Assembly (NCBI GenBank): GCA_014377455.1
Contig: JACMPO010000167.1
Location: 1-36,146, forward strand
DNA from: Flavobacterium sp.
GTDB taxonomy: Bacteria > Bacteroidota > Bacteroidia > Flavobacteriales > Flavobacteriaceae
DNA length: 36,146 nt
Direction: 5' to 3'
A program made the translations under genes and the position numbers. Below the pieces are notes generated by a model, which was not told where the DNA came from, made no database searches, and worked only from the letters and a program-made list of their open reading frames with translations. Positions 24,416 through 32,524 of this stretch are shown here, piece after piece. Position 1 is the first letter of the stretch; every line of letters starts with the position of its first letter.

Positions 24416-26194
24416 TTAAGTCATCGGTATTATCAAATTAATTTGTGTGCCCTTCTCTATTTCAGAAGTTATTTTAATAGTTGCACCAAGTTCGTCAGCA
24501 CGCTTTTTAATATTATTTAAACCATTTCCTAAAATTGCTTGGTCTACATCAAAACCTTTTCCGTTATCCAAAACAGTTATATTTAACTGATTTTCAGCTG
24601 AAATTGCATTGACTGAAATTTGTGATGCATTGGCATATTTGATGGAATTATTTACAGCTTCCTGAATAATTCTATAGATATTCATGGCAGTTACTGATGT
24701 AAATTTATAGTGAGTCAAGCTAGCATCTACATCAAATTTGAACACGATGTTTTCTTTTACTGCTTTTGCCTTTTCGATAAAATTTAAAATTCTCGAACGC
24801 AATTCATCAAACGTAATTTCAGAATTATTCATTGCCCAAATGGTATCGCGAAGCTCAACAATAGTATCTTTTGTAAAATCGCTGATACTTTCCAGTTTAG
24901 AATCGAGTTTTGGATTTTGAATATCAAAAGCATACTTCAAATTATCGATTGAAGAAATTATAAAAGTAAGTTGCGCACCAATATTATCATGTAAATCGCG
25001 CGAAATTTGAAGCCTTTGTGCTTGCAATTTACTTTGGGTTTCGATTTTCAATAAAGCATCTCGCAATACTTTTTCCTTTTCTAGTTGAACCGTTTTTAAC
25101 TTTTGACGATTATAAAATTGAAAACCAACTAATACAGAAATAACTAATAATGAAAATCCGCTTAGAATCCATAAATTTTTCTCGGCAATTTTAGTTTGCT
25201 GAATTAAAATTTGTTTTTCTTTTTGCTCCGTTTCAAATTCTACATCAAGCGCTGCTTGTTTGGTTCTAATCGCTACAGAGTTAATACTATCTTTACAAAT
25301 AACTTGTAATTTATAATTTTTTAAAGCATTAAAATAGTCTTTATTTTGCTCGTATAAATCGGCCAAAAATTGATAATTATCTTGCGTTAAATCGTCGTAT
25401 TCAAAAGCTTTGCTTTGTGCCAACGCCTTCTTAAAATATAGAATCGCTTGGTTTGTATCCTGAATACTTTTGTAATATTTGCCGTATAAATTGAGATTTT
25501 CTGCAATGCCAACATTATCTTTTATTTTCAATCGCAATTGATACGCTTTATCTAAAAATGGTTTTGCTTGTAGTGGTTTTTTTTGTAATATTTTGAGTAA
25601 ACCAATATTATTTAAACTGAAAGGAATACCATAATAATCGTTATTTTTTTCTTTTAGTTGCAATGCTTTGCTGTAGTAAAAGTAGGCACTATCCAACTGG
25701 TTTTCCATTTCTTTCAGAACTCCATAATTATCATAAGTAGCACTAAGTTGTTTTTCGTCGTTTAAGCTTTCTGAAATTCGCAAACCTTTAGTCATATAAA
25801 AGTTAGCTTGTTTCATATTGCGCTTTTTTAATTGATACCCATATTCTGAATATGCTTTTGCCAACTTACTTTTTTGATTTAATTGATTGTATAGTCTTAT
25901 GGATTTTAAAGTAAAATTTGTATTTAAATCGTAGTTGCCTTTATAGTAATATACTAATCCCAAATTAGAATAAGCATCGGCAATACCAAGGGAATAATTA
26001 TTCTTTTTAGCAATTTCAAGATTTGCAGTATATAGTTTTATGGAACTTGCTGTATTCTTAATTTTAAAGTCAAAAGACAAATTATTGATGGAATCTATTT
26101 GCTTATTTGACACCTCATTTTGAGCATAAATATTGGATCTGCAAAGCACAGACAAAAGAAAAAATAATATATAAAATTGGTTTTTGATAGTCAT
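24416..26194 (-). CDS. TPR sensor histidine kinase (HisKA_3), 592 aa
   Basis: The protein has a signal peptide (residues 1-25, ending YAQ), about seven TPR repeats in the periplasm (40-310), one membrane helix (about 345-365, LWILSGFSLLVISVLVGF), and a cytoplasmic HisKA_3/HATPase module. The phosphoacceptor is H402 in SRDLHDNIGAQLT. The ATP domain has an N box (QEAVNNSIKYA) and DNGKGFD, GNGLNNIKKR glycine motifs. HisKA_3 kinases work with NarL/LuxR-type regulators, and one is encoded at 31663. A TACG-N8-CGTA repeat is 64 nt upstream of the start. It is a paralogue of the next kinase, with very similar catalytic regions. Confidence 0.93.
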   Translation of the reverse strand: MTIKNQFYILFFLLSVLCRSNIYAQNEVSNKQIDSINNLSFDFKIKNTASSIKLYTANLEIAKKNNYSLGIADAYSNLGLVYYYKGNYDLNTNFTLKSIRLYNQLNQKSKLAKAYSEYGYQLKKRNMKQANFYMTKGLRISESLNDEKQLSATYDNYGVLKEMENQLDSAYFYYSKALQLKEKNNDYYGIPFSLNNIGLLKILQKKPLQAKPFLDKAYQLRLKIKDNVGIAENLNLYGKYYKSIQDTNQAILYFKKALAQSKAFEYDDLTQDNYQFLADLYEQNKDYFNALKNYKLQVICKDSINSVAIRTKQAALDVEFETEQKEKQILIQQTKIAEKNLWILSGFSLLVISVLVGFQFYNRQKLKTVQLEKEKVLRDALLKIETQSKLQAQRLQISRDLHDNIGAQLTFIISSIDNLKYAFDIQNPKLDSKLESISDFTKDTIVELRDTIWAMNNSEITFDELRSRILNFIEKAKAVKENIVFKFDVDASLTHYKFTSVTAMNIYRIIQEAVNNSIKYANASQISVNAISAENQLNITVLDNGKGFDVDQAILGNGLNNIKKRADELGATIKITSEIEKGTQINLIIPMT

Positions 26195-26228
26195 TTGATG
26201 CTAGTTCATTTTAACGTGAACTCAACAT

Positions 26229-26236
26229 CAAAAGTG
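26229..26236 (-). promoter_or_regulatory. candidate -7 element for the 592-aa kinase gene
   Basis: On the minus strand CACTTTTG, one mismatch from TAnnTTTG, lies 34 bp from the centre of the TACG-N8-CGTA repeat. The same spacing (35 bp) is seen before the 123-aa gene on the plus strand, which supports both calls. Confidence 0.4.
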
Positions 26237-26258
26237 GAGACTTTATTTTATTTGGCTA

Positions 26259-26274
26259 TACGTAATTTATCGTA
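26259..26274. promoter_or_regulatory. inverted repeat TACG-TAATTTAT-CGTA, candidate operator
   Basis: This is a 16-bp dyad upstream of the 592-aa kinase gene. The two other copies of TACG-N8-CGTA in the window are at 28647 and 32450. Relative to the -7 candidate at 26229-26236 its centre would fall near -45, a usual activator position. Unlike the other two copies, its flanks do not form a long terminator-like stem, so it is the best evidence for an operator. Confidence 0.45.
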
Positions 26275-26306
26275 TTTATTTGGTGATTTTATTTTTAAGA
26301 AAGAAT

Positions 26307-28244
26307 CTAAGTAGTTGCAGGAATTGTAAGTAAGACAACCGTTCCATTATTTTCTCCCGATTTAATTTGAAACGTAGCATTTATTTCTTCCATTCGTTTT
26401 TTCATATTTTGAAGTCCATTTCCTGATTCGGAATTCTCAATATCAAATCCTTTTCCGTTATCTACAATCAAAATTGTTAAAGTTTTATTTTCAGATTTTG
26501 CAATAACATTTATTTGGGTACAACCTGCATATTTTATGGCATTATTAATGGCTTCCTGAATTGTTCTGTAAATGTTCATTCCTTTTATGGACGAAAATTT
26601 ATATTCTTTCAATTTATCATCAATAGTAAATTTAAAATCAATATTTTCGGTAGCTTCTTGTGCTTTTTCTATGAAATTTAATATTCGAGAACGTAATTCT
26701 TCAAATGTGATTTCAGTCGAATTCATTGCCCAAATAGTATCTCGCAACTCGATTATTGTAGTTTTCGTAAAATCGCTTATTGTTTTTAATTTGTTATTTA
26801 ATTTAGGGTTTTGAATGTCAAAAGCATATTTGATAGCATCAACAGATGAAATAATGAAGGTAAGTTGTGCTCCAATATTGTCGTGCAAATCGCGGGAAAT
26901 ATTGAGGCGTTGTGCTTGTAATTTATTTTGAGTTTCTACTCTTGCAATAGCTGTTTTAAGTTTGAACTCTTGGGTTTGTTGGAAATTTTTTAGCTTCTGT
27001 TGTCTGTAAATTAAAAATCCAACAATTGATAAAAAAACAGCAAGTATTGCTAAACCAAAAATTATTGTTTCTTTCTTTTTTACATCAGCTTCTTGCACTA
27101 AAAGTTGCTTTTCTTTTTTTGTGGTTTGATATTTTGCTTCTAACTCATTGGTTTGCTTATTTACATTAATTTTTATAACAGAATCTTGCATTTTATAGGT
27201 CAAATTAGAATAATATTCAACACTATCTGGAATTTTTAAATAGCCATAACTCAGAATAAAAAAATGGTAGACTTCAAATAAATTATTGTCAAAATTTTTA
27301 CTCTTTGAATATTGATTTTTTAGCTGATTCAACACTTTATTCGCTTCGTTGAATCGACCATACATAATGTGTTCTTTTGCGATTGCTAGAGATAAAATAG
27401 ACTCGTCAGTTTTTAAATCCAGTGTGTCGCGCAAAGCTTTCGACTTATTGAAAATAGCACTTGCTTCTGCCGATTTTTTTTGTTGCGACTTTATACTTCC
27501 TAAATTATTTAGCGCGCTGGACAACGACAAATTATTTCCTGATTTTTTGGAAGATGCTATGCATTTTTCATAATATTTAATTGATGTAAGTGTATCTTTT
27601 AATTTCAGATAAACATTTCCCATAGATAAATAAGAGGTGCTTAGACCTTCGTCTAATTGGTTTTTTTCTTGGTACGCAATAGCATCTTGAAGATACGCTT
27701 TTGCTTTGGCATAATTTTTTAAATCGTTAAAAAGCGAACCGATATTTGCTTTTGTTACAGCTACAATTTGCTGATTATTAGCTTTTTCAAAAAAATCTAC
27801 TCCTTCAAGATAATTTTTTAATGCTTCTTGTTTGTAGTTTTCTTTATTATAAACATTCGCTAAATTCAAATTTATCTTTGCAATTCCTAGTTTATCATTT
27901 CTGAGCTTTCTAATTTTTAATGCAGTTAAATAACTCATTCTGCAATTTTGAAACTCACTTCTTCTAAAATACACAGCTCCTAAATCGCTGTATATTTGCG
28001 CTAATAAAATAGAATCCTTAAGTTTAGAAGCTTCAAAAAGTGCTTTTTTTCCATATGCAAGTGCAGAATCTGTAGCAACATTCGAGTAATACCAAGTTAA
28101 ATCAGAGTAAATTGATGCAGTCTTTTTTGCATCAGGATTGGATTTTAAATCAACTTTTAGTTTGTCAATTATATCTTGTGCGTTTTGAGAATAGGAAATA
28201 AACGAATATAAAATGAAGATTATATAAAGTAATTTTTTACGCAT
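26307..28244 (-). CDS. TPR sensor histidine kinase (HisKA_3), 645 aa
   Basis: A 645-residue paralogue of the downstream kinase. It has a signal peptide (about 1-19, ending SYS), periplasmic TPR repeats (about 30-330, e.g. LAQIYSDLGAVYFRRSEFQN and SLSSALNNLGSIKSQQKK), one membrane helix (about 395-412, IFGLAILAVFLSIVGFLI), and a HisKA_3/HATPase module with H454 in SRDLHDNIGAQLT. The N box reads QEAINNAIKYA and the glycine motifs DNGKGFD and GNGLQNMKKR. It probably signals to the NarL-type regulator at 31663. The gene lies 65 nt after the 92-aa gene and is likely cotranscribed with it. It differs from the 592-aa kinase mostly in its TPR (sensor) half. Confidence 0.93.
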   Translation of the reverse strand: MRKKLLYIIFILYSFISYSQNAQDIIDKLKVDLKSNPDAKKTASIYSDLTWYYSNVATDSALAYGKKALFEASKLKDSILLAQIYSDLGAVYFRRSEFQNCRMSYLTALKIRKLRNDKLGIAKINLNLANVYNKENYKQEALKNYLEGVDFFEKANNQQIVAVTKANIGSLFNDLKNYAKAKAYLQDAIAYQEKNQLDEGLSTSYLSMGNVYLKLKDTLTSIKYYEKCIASSKKSGNNLSLSSALNNLGSIKSQQKKSAEASAIFNKSKALRDTLDLKTDESILSLAIAKEHIMYGRFNEANKVLNQLKNQYSKSKNFDNNLFEVYHFFILSYGYLKIPDSVEYYSNLTYKMQDSVIKINVNKQTNELEAKYQTTKKEKQLLVQEADVKKKETIIFGLAILAVFLSIVGFLIYRQQKLKNFQQTQEFKLKTAIARVETQNKLQAQRLNISRDLHDNIGAQLTFIISSVDAIKYAFDIQNPKLNNKLKTISDFTKTTIIELRDTIWAMNSTEITFEELRSRILNFIEKAQEATENIDFKFTIDDKLKEYKFSSIKGMNIYRTIQEAINNAIKYAGCTQINVIAKSENKTLTILIVDNGKGFDIENSESGNGLQNMKKRMEEINATFQIKSGENNGTVVLLTIPATT

Positions 28245-28309
28245 AAAATGGAATAATTGAATTTACAATTGCTAAAAATAACCAATCTAAATCATTTGAA
28301 AACAATTTA

Positions 28310-28588
28310 TTATGATTTCTTTTGAATTGCTATTTCAAATAATTCAAAATTGAGATTGTAAATTTCATTATGCACTATTTTAGTGTTACGTTTCATGTTT
28401 TGTTCCAACATATTCATTATTTCAATGTTAGATTTATAATTCACTTTGGTTTGATTTTGTTCTTCAAATGTATTTTCAAGCAAAAGCATCTTTGACTTGA
28501 ATAATTTTTTTTGCTTATAAAAATCATAATTCAAATACAGAGATGAAAAAAAAAGCGCTAAAATTAATCCTACGAGGAAAAAAATCAT
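28310..28588 (-). CDS. 92-aa membrane-anchored protein, unknown function
   Basis: The protein has one N-terminal hydrophobic helix (residues 2-21, IFFLVGLILALFFSSLYLNY) and then a charged, helical, probably cytoplasmic or periplasmic tail rich in Lys, Glu and Asn. I do not recognise a family. It lies upstream of the 645-aa kinase on the same strand, and is preceded by a TACG-N8-CGTA repeat, 58 nt before its start. A natural guess is a small accessory of that kinase. That is inference from position only. Confidence 0.65.
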   Translation of the reverse strand: MIFFLVGLILALFFSSLYLNYDFYKQKKLFKSKMLLLENTFEEQNQTKVNYKSNIEIMNMLEQNMKRNTKIVHNEIYNLNFELFEIAIQKKS

Positions 28589-28638
28589 TAAATTAAAATT
28601 AAAATTACCAACAAGTAAAATTCTATATTATTTGAAAT

Positions 28639-28667
28639 AAAAAAAATACGACAAATAGCGTATTTTT
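28639..28667 (-). terminator. terminator of the GSCFA gene, overlapping an operator-like repeat
   Basis: Read on the minus strand the stem AAAAATACG / CGTATTTTT (28642-28650 with 28659-28667) has an 8-base loop, followed by a run of eight T. It starts at the stop codon of the GSCFA gene. Its core is also one of the three TACG-N8-CGTA sites. Confidence 0.65.
28647..28662. promoter_or_regulatory. inverted repeat TACG-ACAAATAG-CGTA, candidate operator
   Basis: Second copy of the 16-bp dyad, 58 nt upstream of the 92-aa gene. At the position where the other two sites show a -7 element, only the poor match TAGAATTT (complement of 28618-28625) is present. It is embedded in a terminator-like hairpin, so the operator reading is uncertain. 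Confidence 0.35.
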
Positions 28668-29637
28668 AAAATTTAATTTCAGGTAGTTTTTCTTGAATTT
28701 GAGTGATTTTGATTTGTAAATTTTCCTTAAATTTCTCAAAAATCTCCGATTGTGAATTAAACGGTTTGTGCAATAATGATTTCTGAATTACATCTATTTC
28801 GTCCATAATTGCTAGAGAATCTATATGAATTGAGCTTTGTGCAAACTGTTCCCAAATGTAATTTATTGCCAATTTGCTTGGATGCATCATATCATCATTG
28901 TAAAAACGATAATCACGAAGTTCGTCCATTATAATTTCATAGGCTGCAAAATAGTTTAAACTACAATTCTCTAATTTAAGCTTTGGAATACTATCGGATA
29001 ATACACGATGAATTGCAGTGATTAAATATGCTTTACTGCGCTGATTTTCCACAAATCCATCTTTTAAATGACGTACTGGAGAAATTGTGAAAATAAAATG
29101 ACAATTAGGATTTATTTTCGCAATTAATTCTATTGAATTTAGAATTGATTTTTCGATTGTTTCAACTGATAAAATTTCCTTATCAAATTGATTTTGAGGA
29201 ACTTTATGACAATTTGCAACAACAGCATTACTGATTTTATTTTTATAAACCCAAGAAGTTCCATAAGTAATAATGCAATGAGTTGCTTGTTGAATTTGGA
29301 TTTTTGAATCAGCTAAAATTTGATTTAAATGTATTAATAACTCATTTTTCTGTATGTTATTCAAGACGGAATGTACTTCAAAGCAGTGCCAACATTCATT
29401 GTGAAAAAACAGATCGTCAGCAGTAAATTTTTGATCATTTACAATTCTAAAAAGCAAATTTTCGATCGAAACGGGATTAAAAATAATCCCAAACGGATTT
29501 ACTGAATTTTTAAATTTGAAATACTCAAATTTCTCCGACATGTTTTCAGCAAAACAGGAACCTAGTGATACAATTTTAGAAGAATATTGTATTGGGTTTC
29601 TCGATTTTTGAATTGTAATTTTTGTACTAAAATTCAT
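28666..29637 (-). CDS. GSCFA-domain protein (SGNH-like hydrolase)
   Basis: A 323-residue protein with the name-giving motif LGSCFAENM (G26-S27-C28-F29-A30) and the segments VNPFGIIFNPVSI and TYGTSWVYK. Near the end is DDMMHPSKLAINYIWEQF, with the D-x-x-H pattern of the SGNH/GDSL fold. GSCFA proteins are a cytoplasmic family frequent in Bacteroidota; they probably act as hydrolases or transferases on unknown substrates. No signal peptide is seen. It is divergent from the ABC exporter gene (198-bp gap) and ends in a terminator. Confidence 0.92.
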   Translation of the reverse strand: MNFSTKITIQKSRNPIQYSSKIVSLGSCFAENMSEKFEYFKFKNSVNPFGIIFNPVSIENLLFRIVNDQKFTADDLFFHNECWHCFEVHSVLNNIQKNELLIHLNQILADSKIQIQQATHCIITYGTSWVYKNKISNAVVANCHKVPQNQFDKEILSVETIEKSILNSIELIAKINPNCHFIFTISPVRHLKDGFVENQRSKAYLITAIHRVLSDSIPKLKLENCSLNYFAAYEIIMDELRDYRFYNDDMMHPSKLAINYIWEQFAQSSIHIDSLAIMDEIDVIQKSLLHKPFNSQSEIFEKFKENLQIKITQIQEKLPEIKF

Positions 29638-29808
29638 TTTTGTGCTTTTTTAAATGCAACTTACATTAAATTTTTAAAGAAAAATTAGATAAAAAAACTT
29701 TGTCAATTTTCACTAAATACAATTCAGAATTTTTTATATCATCTTAAAATCCAATGAAATCATAACGTAAAGGTAGTATTAAAAGTGCCCAAAACCGTAA
29801 TAATTTAG

Positions 29809-29816
29809 TATTTTTG
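29809..29816 (+). promoter_or_regulatory. -7 element (TATTTTTG) for the ABC exporter gene
   Basis: TATTTTTG followed by CACA is a common form of the Bacteroidota TAnnTTTG element, 19 nt before the ATG. No TTG at exact -33 spacing is seen. The rest of the 198-bp divergent gap (29638-29808) shows nothing recognisable. Confidence 0.5.
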
Positions 29817-29835
29817 CACATCTGAAAACTACTAC

Positions 29836-31587
29836 ATGAAACTCTTACTTTTTTATCTCATAAAGCATAAATCACTTTTATTTTTTGCCTTGATAATGGC
29901 GGCAATAAACATTTGTTTTAGCTTATCAGACTCAGTAATTACTGGAAAATTAATGCAAGATTGTGGCGTAGGCTTGTCAAAATATAAAGGTCACGAACTA
30001 AACTTCATAAAATCGGTCGCTTTTTGGTTAGGATTATCGCTTGGCGCTGCAATGATCTCAAGAATAACTAAGAATTTTCAGGATTATTTTACCAATATTG
30101 TTATTCAGCGAACTGGAGCTGAAATGTATACTGACGGCATCAAAAAATCGTTGGATTTGCCTTACGAAGATTTTGAAGATCAGCGCAGTGGCGAAACCTT
30201 AAGCAAATTACAAAAAGTAAGAACCGACTCTGAAAAACTAATTACACTTTCTATTTCGCTTATCTTTCAAACGGTAATTGGTTTCATATTTGTGATAGTT
30301 TACATCTCCCGAATAGACTACAGAATTTCATTGATATTTTTAGTAACTGCTCCTATAATTGCCTTTATCAGTTCGTATTTAGGAAAGAAAATTAAAGTAG
30401 TTTCCCGAAAAATTGTAACTCAAACCAATGCGCTTGCTGGATCAACAACCGAAAGTTTACGAAATATTGAACTAGTAAAAAGTCTTGGTTTGACTTATCA
30501 AGAAGAAAAAAGACTCAATTTAAATACCTTGAAAATTTTACAATTAGAATTGCAAAAAATTCGATTTATAAGAAGTTTAAGTTTTATTCAAGGTACTACG
30601 GTTCATTTTTTACGAACATGTGTAGTTTTTACGTTGTATTACTTTTTATTTAGTAATAAAATTATTGTTGGCGACTTGCTCACCATGGTATTTTTTACCT
30701 TCTTTATTTTTGGTCCATTGCAGGAATTGGGTTCCTTTATAATTGCACTTAATGAAACAAAAGTGTCTATGGAAAACTTTCAAGAATTGCTAAATGCACC
30801 AACAGAATATCGACCTAAAAACGCAAAAAATATAGGTGTTATTGAATCGTTACATTTCGAAAATGTAAGTTTCAAACATAAAACAGCTGGACATAATGCG
30901 GTCGAAAATATAAATTTTAATATCAAACAAGGCGAAACAGTAGCTTTTGTTGGTCCGTCTGGAGCTGGAAAAACCACGTTAGTAAAATTATTAGTTGGAT
31001 TATATCCTCCAGCAAATGGGAAAGTTTTGTACAACAAAATAAATTCTGTCGATATAGATTTATTAGATTTAAGAAAACAACTGGGTTTTGTAACTCAAGA
31101 TGCCCAACTATTTTCGGGTACAATTAGAGAAAACTTGTTATTTGTAAAACCAAATGCAACAGATAACCAATTGCTAGATGTTTTACATAGAGCCAGTTGC
31201 AACAAACTTTTAGAGCGAGCCGAAGACGGATTAAATTCCACAATTGGCGAAGGTGGAATTAAAGTTTCGGGAGGCGAAAAGCAACGATTATCAATCGCAA
31301 GAGCCATTTTAAGAAATCCAAATTTGTTAATATTTGATGAGGCGACCTCGGCATTGGACTCTATAACTGAAGAAGAAATAAATGCGACGATTAGAAATAT
31401 TTCTGATAAAAACAGAATCACAGTTTTAATCGCGCATCGATTATCTACCATAATGCATGCTGATAAGATATTTGTTTTAGAGCAAGGAAAGATAATAGAA
31501 CAAGGTAAACATGACGATTTATTACTAGAAAAAGGATTATATTATGCTATGTGGAGACAGCAAATTGGCGAACGAAAAAAGTCATAA
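29836..31587 (+). CDS. ABC exporter, fused permease and ATP-binding protein
   Basis: A 583-residue half-transporter with six membrane helices (about 14-305) and an ATP-binding domain (about 340-580). Motifs are Walker A GPSGAGKTT (about 373-381), Q-loop VTQDAQLF, signature VSGGEKQRLSIAR (about 476-488), Walker B LLIFDEATSALD and H-loop IAHRLST. It should work as a dimer in the inner membrane and export lipid, drug or peptide; the substrate cannot be deduced. It resembles the MsbA/MdlB-type group. It precedes a NarL-type regulator by 75 nt, perhaps in the same transcript, although a -7 element lies in the gap. Confidence 0.94.
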   Translation: MKLLLFYLIKHKSLLFFALIMAAINICFSLSDSVITGKLMQDCGVGLSKYKGHELNFIKSVAFWLGLSLGAAMISRITKNFQDYFTNIVIQRTGAEMYTDGIKKSLDLPYEDFEDQRSGETLSKLQKVRTDSEKLITLSISLIFQTVIGFIFVIVYISRIDYRISLIFLVTAPIIAFISSYLGKKIKVVSRKIVTQTNALAGSTTESLRNIELVKSLGLTYQEEKRLNLNTLKILQLELQKIRFIRSLSFIQGTTVHFLRTCVVFTLYYFLFSNKIIVGDLLTMVFFTFFIFGPLQELGSFIIALNETKVSMENFQELLNAPTEYRPKNAKNIGVIESLHFENVSFKHKTAGHNAVENINFNIKQGETVAFVGPSGAGKTTLVKLLVGLYPPANGKVLYNKINSVDIDLLDLRKQLGFVTQDAQLFSGTIRENLLFVKPNATDNQLLDVLHRASCNKLLERAEDGLNSTIGEGGIKVSGGEKQRLSIARAILRNPNLLIFDEATSALDSITEEEINATIRNISDKNRITVLIAHRLSTIMHADKIFVLEQGKIIEQGKHDDLLLEKGLYYAMWRQQIGERKKS

Positions 31588-31617
31588 TTATTTAACATTA
31601 TAACGTTAAAATTTTTG

Positions 31618-31625
31618 TATTTTTG
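31618..31625 (+). promoter_or_regulatory. candidate -7 element (TATTTTTG) for the NarL-type regulator
   Basis: TATTTTTG lies 37 nt before the start codon, in the gap after the ABC gene. A weak 6-bp dyad (TTTAAC / GTTAAA, 31591-31610) is just upstream and may be a poor terminator of the ABC gene or an operator. Confidence 0.4.
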
Positions 31626-31662
31626 TTTTAAATGATGTTTTGTTATAAAATTAATTGATTAT

Positions 31663-32310
31663 ATGATAAAAGTAGCCATAGTAGATGATAATTCATTTTT
31701 GATAAAAGCGGTAGCGGAAAAATTATCTTTTTTTGAAGATATTTCAATCAAATTTACAGCTCATGACGGTAACGATGCAATTGAAAAATTAAAGAAAAAC
31801 AGTGTTTTAGATTTGATTTTGATGGATATCGAAATGCCTAAATTAAATGGAATTGAAGCTACTAAAATTATCAAAAATCAATTTCCACAGATAAAAATCA
31901 TTATGCTTACGGTTTTTGATAATGATGAAAATATTTTTAATGCTATAAAAGCTGGTGCAGATGGCTATTTACTTAAAGAAGTAAACCCTAAAGATTTACA
32001 TCAAGGTATTATAGAAACATTAAATGGTGGTGCCATAATGACTCCATCGATAGCACTAAAAACATTAAAACTATTTAGAAATCCCGTAGATTTTGACAAC
32101 TCCAATTACGATGAAGAAATTAAACTCAGCACACGCGAAATTGAAGTTTTAGAACAACTTAGTAAAGGTTTAAAATACAATTCGATTGCCGAAAATTTAT
32201 TTCTCTCTCCAGGAACCATTCGCAAACATGTGGAAAACATTTATATAAAACTTAAAGTCCACAACAAACTTGAAGCGATTCAAAAAGCAAAAAATAATAA
32301 TTTGATTTAG
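31663..32310 (+). CDS. NarL/LuxR-family response regulator
   Basis: A 215-residue regulator with a receiver domain (1-120) and a LuxR-type helix-turn-helix (about 150-212). Receiver residues are D8-D9, phosphoacceptor D55 (LMDIEMPKLNGIEA), T83 and K105 (GYLLKEV). The output domain reads LSTREIEVLEQLSKG, then NSIAENLFLSPGTIRKHVEN and IYIKLKVHNKLEAI. Such regulators pair with HisKA_3 kinases. Both such kinases of the window are on the other strand, 3.5-7 kb away, and no other is present, so they are its likely partners. NarL-type dimers bind short inverted repeats, which fits the TACG-N8-CGTA sites. Confidence 0.95.
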   Translation: MIKVAIVDDNSFLIKAVAEKLSFFEDISIKFTAHDGNDAIEKLKKNSVLDLILMDIEMPKLNGIEATKIIKNQFPQIKIIMLTVFDNDENIFNAIKAGADGYLLKEVNPKDLHQGIIETLNGGAIMTPSIALKTLKLFRNPVDFDNSNYDEEIKLSTREIEVLEQLSKGLKYNSIAENLFLSPGTIRKHVENIYIKLKVHNKLEAIQKAKNNNLI

Positions 32311-32444
32311 GCTTTTATCTATTTTACATCTAACTAAAATAAAAAAATATTGGTTAACTTGATTATAAAAATGCTTCCTTATCATTGCAAATTATAGGTA
32401 TTCAGTTATAAAATAGTTTATTTTTTTTTTAAATCTTAAAAATT

Positions 32445-32473
32445 AAAAATACGTCAAATGACGTATTTTTTTT
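32445..32473 (+). terminator. terminator-like hairpin overlapping the third TACG-N8-CGTA site
   Basis: The stem AAAAATACGTC (32445-32455) with GACGTATTTTT (32460-32470) around AAAT is followed by more T, giving eight T in a row from 32466. It lies 134 nt after the regulator's stop and 52 nt before the 123-aa gene, and can end the regulator transcript. The core doubles as a candidate operator. Confidence 0.6.
32450..32465. promoter_or_regulatory. inverted repeat TACG-TCAAATGA-CGTA, candidate operator
   Basis: Third copy. Here the spacer is itself symmetric (TCA-AA-TGA), so the whole 16 bp is a perfect palindrome. It lies 59 nt upstream of the 123-aa gene, with a perfect TACTTTTG -7 element at 32489-32496, 35 bp from its centre. 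Confidence 0.45.
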
Positions 32474-32488
32474 ATTTCATGGAGCAAC

Positions 32489-32496
32489 TACTTTTG
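32489..32496 (+). promoter_or_regulatory. -7 element (TACTTTTG) for the 123-aa gene and downstream genes
   Basis: TACTTTTG is a full match to TAnnTTTG, 28 nt before the ATG. Its centre is 35 bp from the centre of the inverted repeat at 32450-32465. The -33 region has no TTG, which would fit an activated promoter. Confidence 0.5.
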
Positions 32497-32524
32497 AAAT
32501 ATAAATTTTAAAAATTAGAAACTC

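Noticed and set aside
31591..31610. TTTAAC/GTTAAA dyad as a clear terminator
   Set aside because: Only six AT-rich pairs and a broken T-run; too weak to call on its own.
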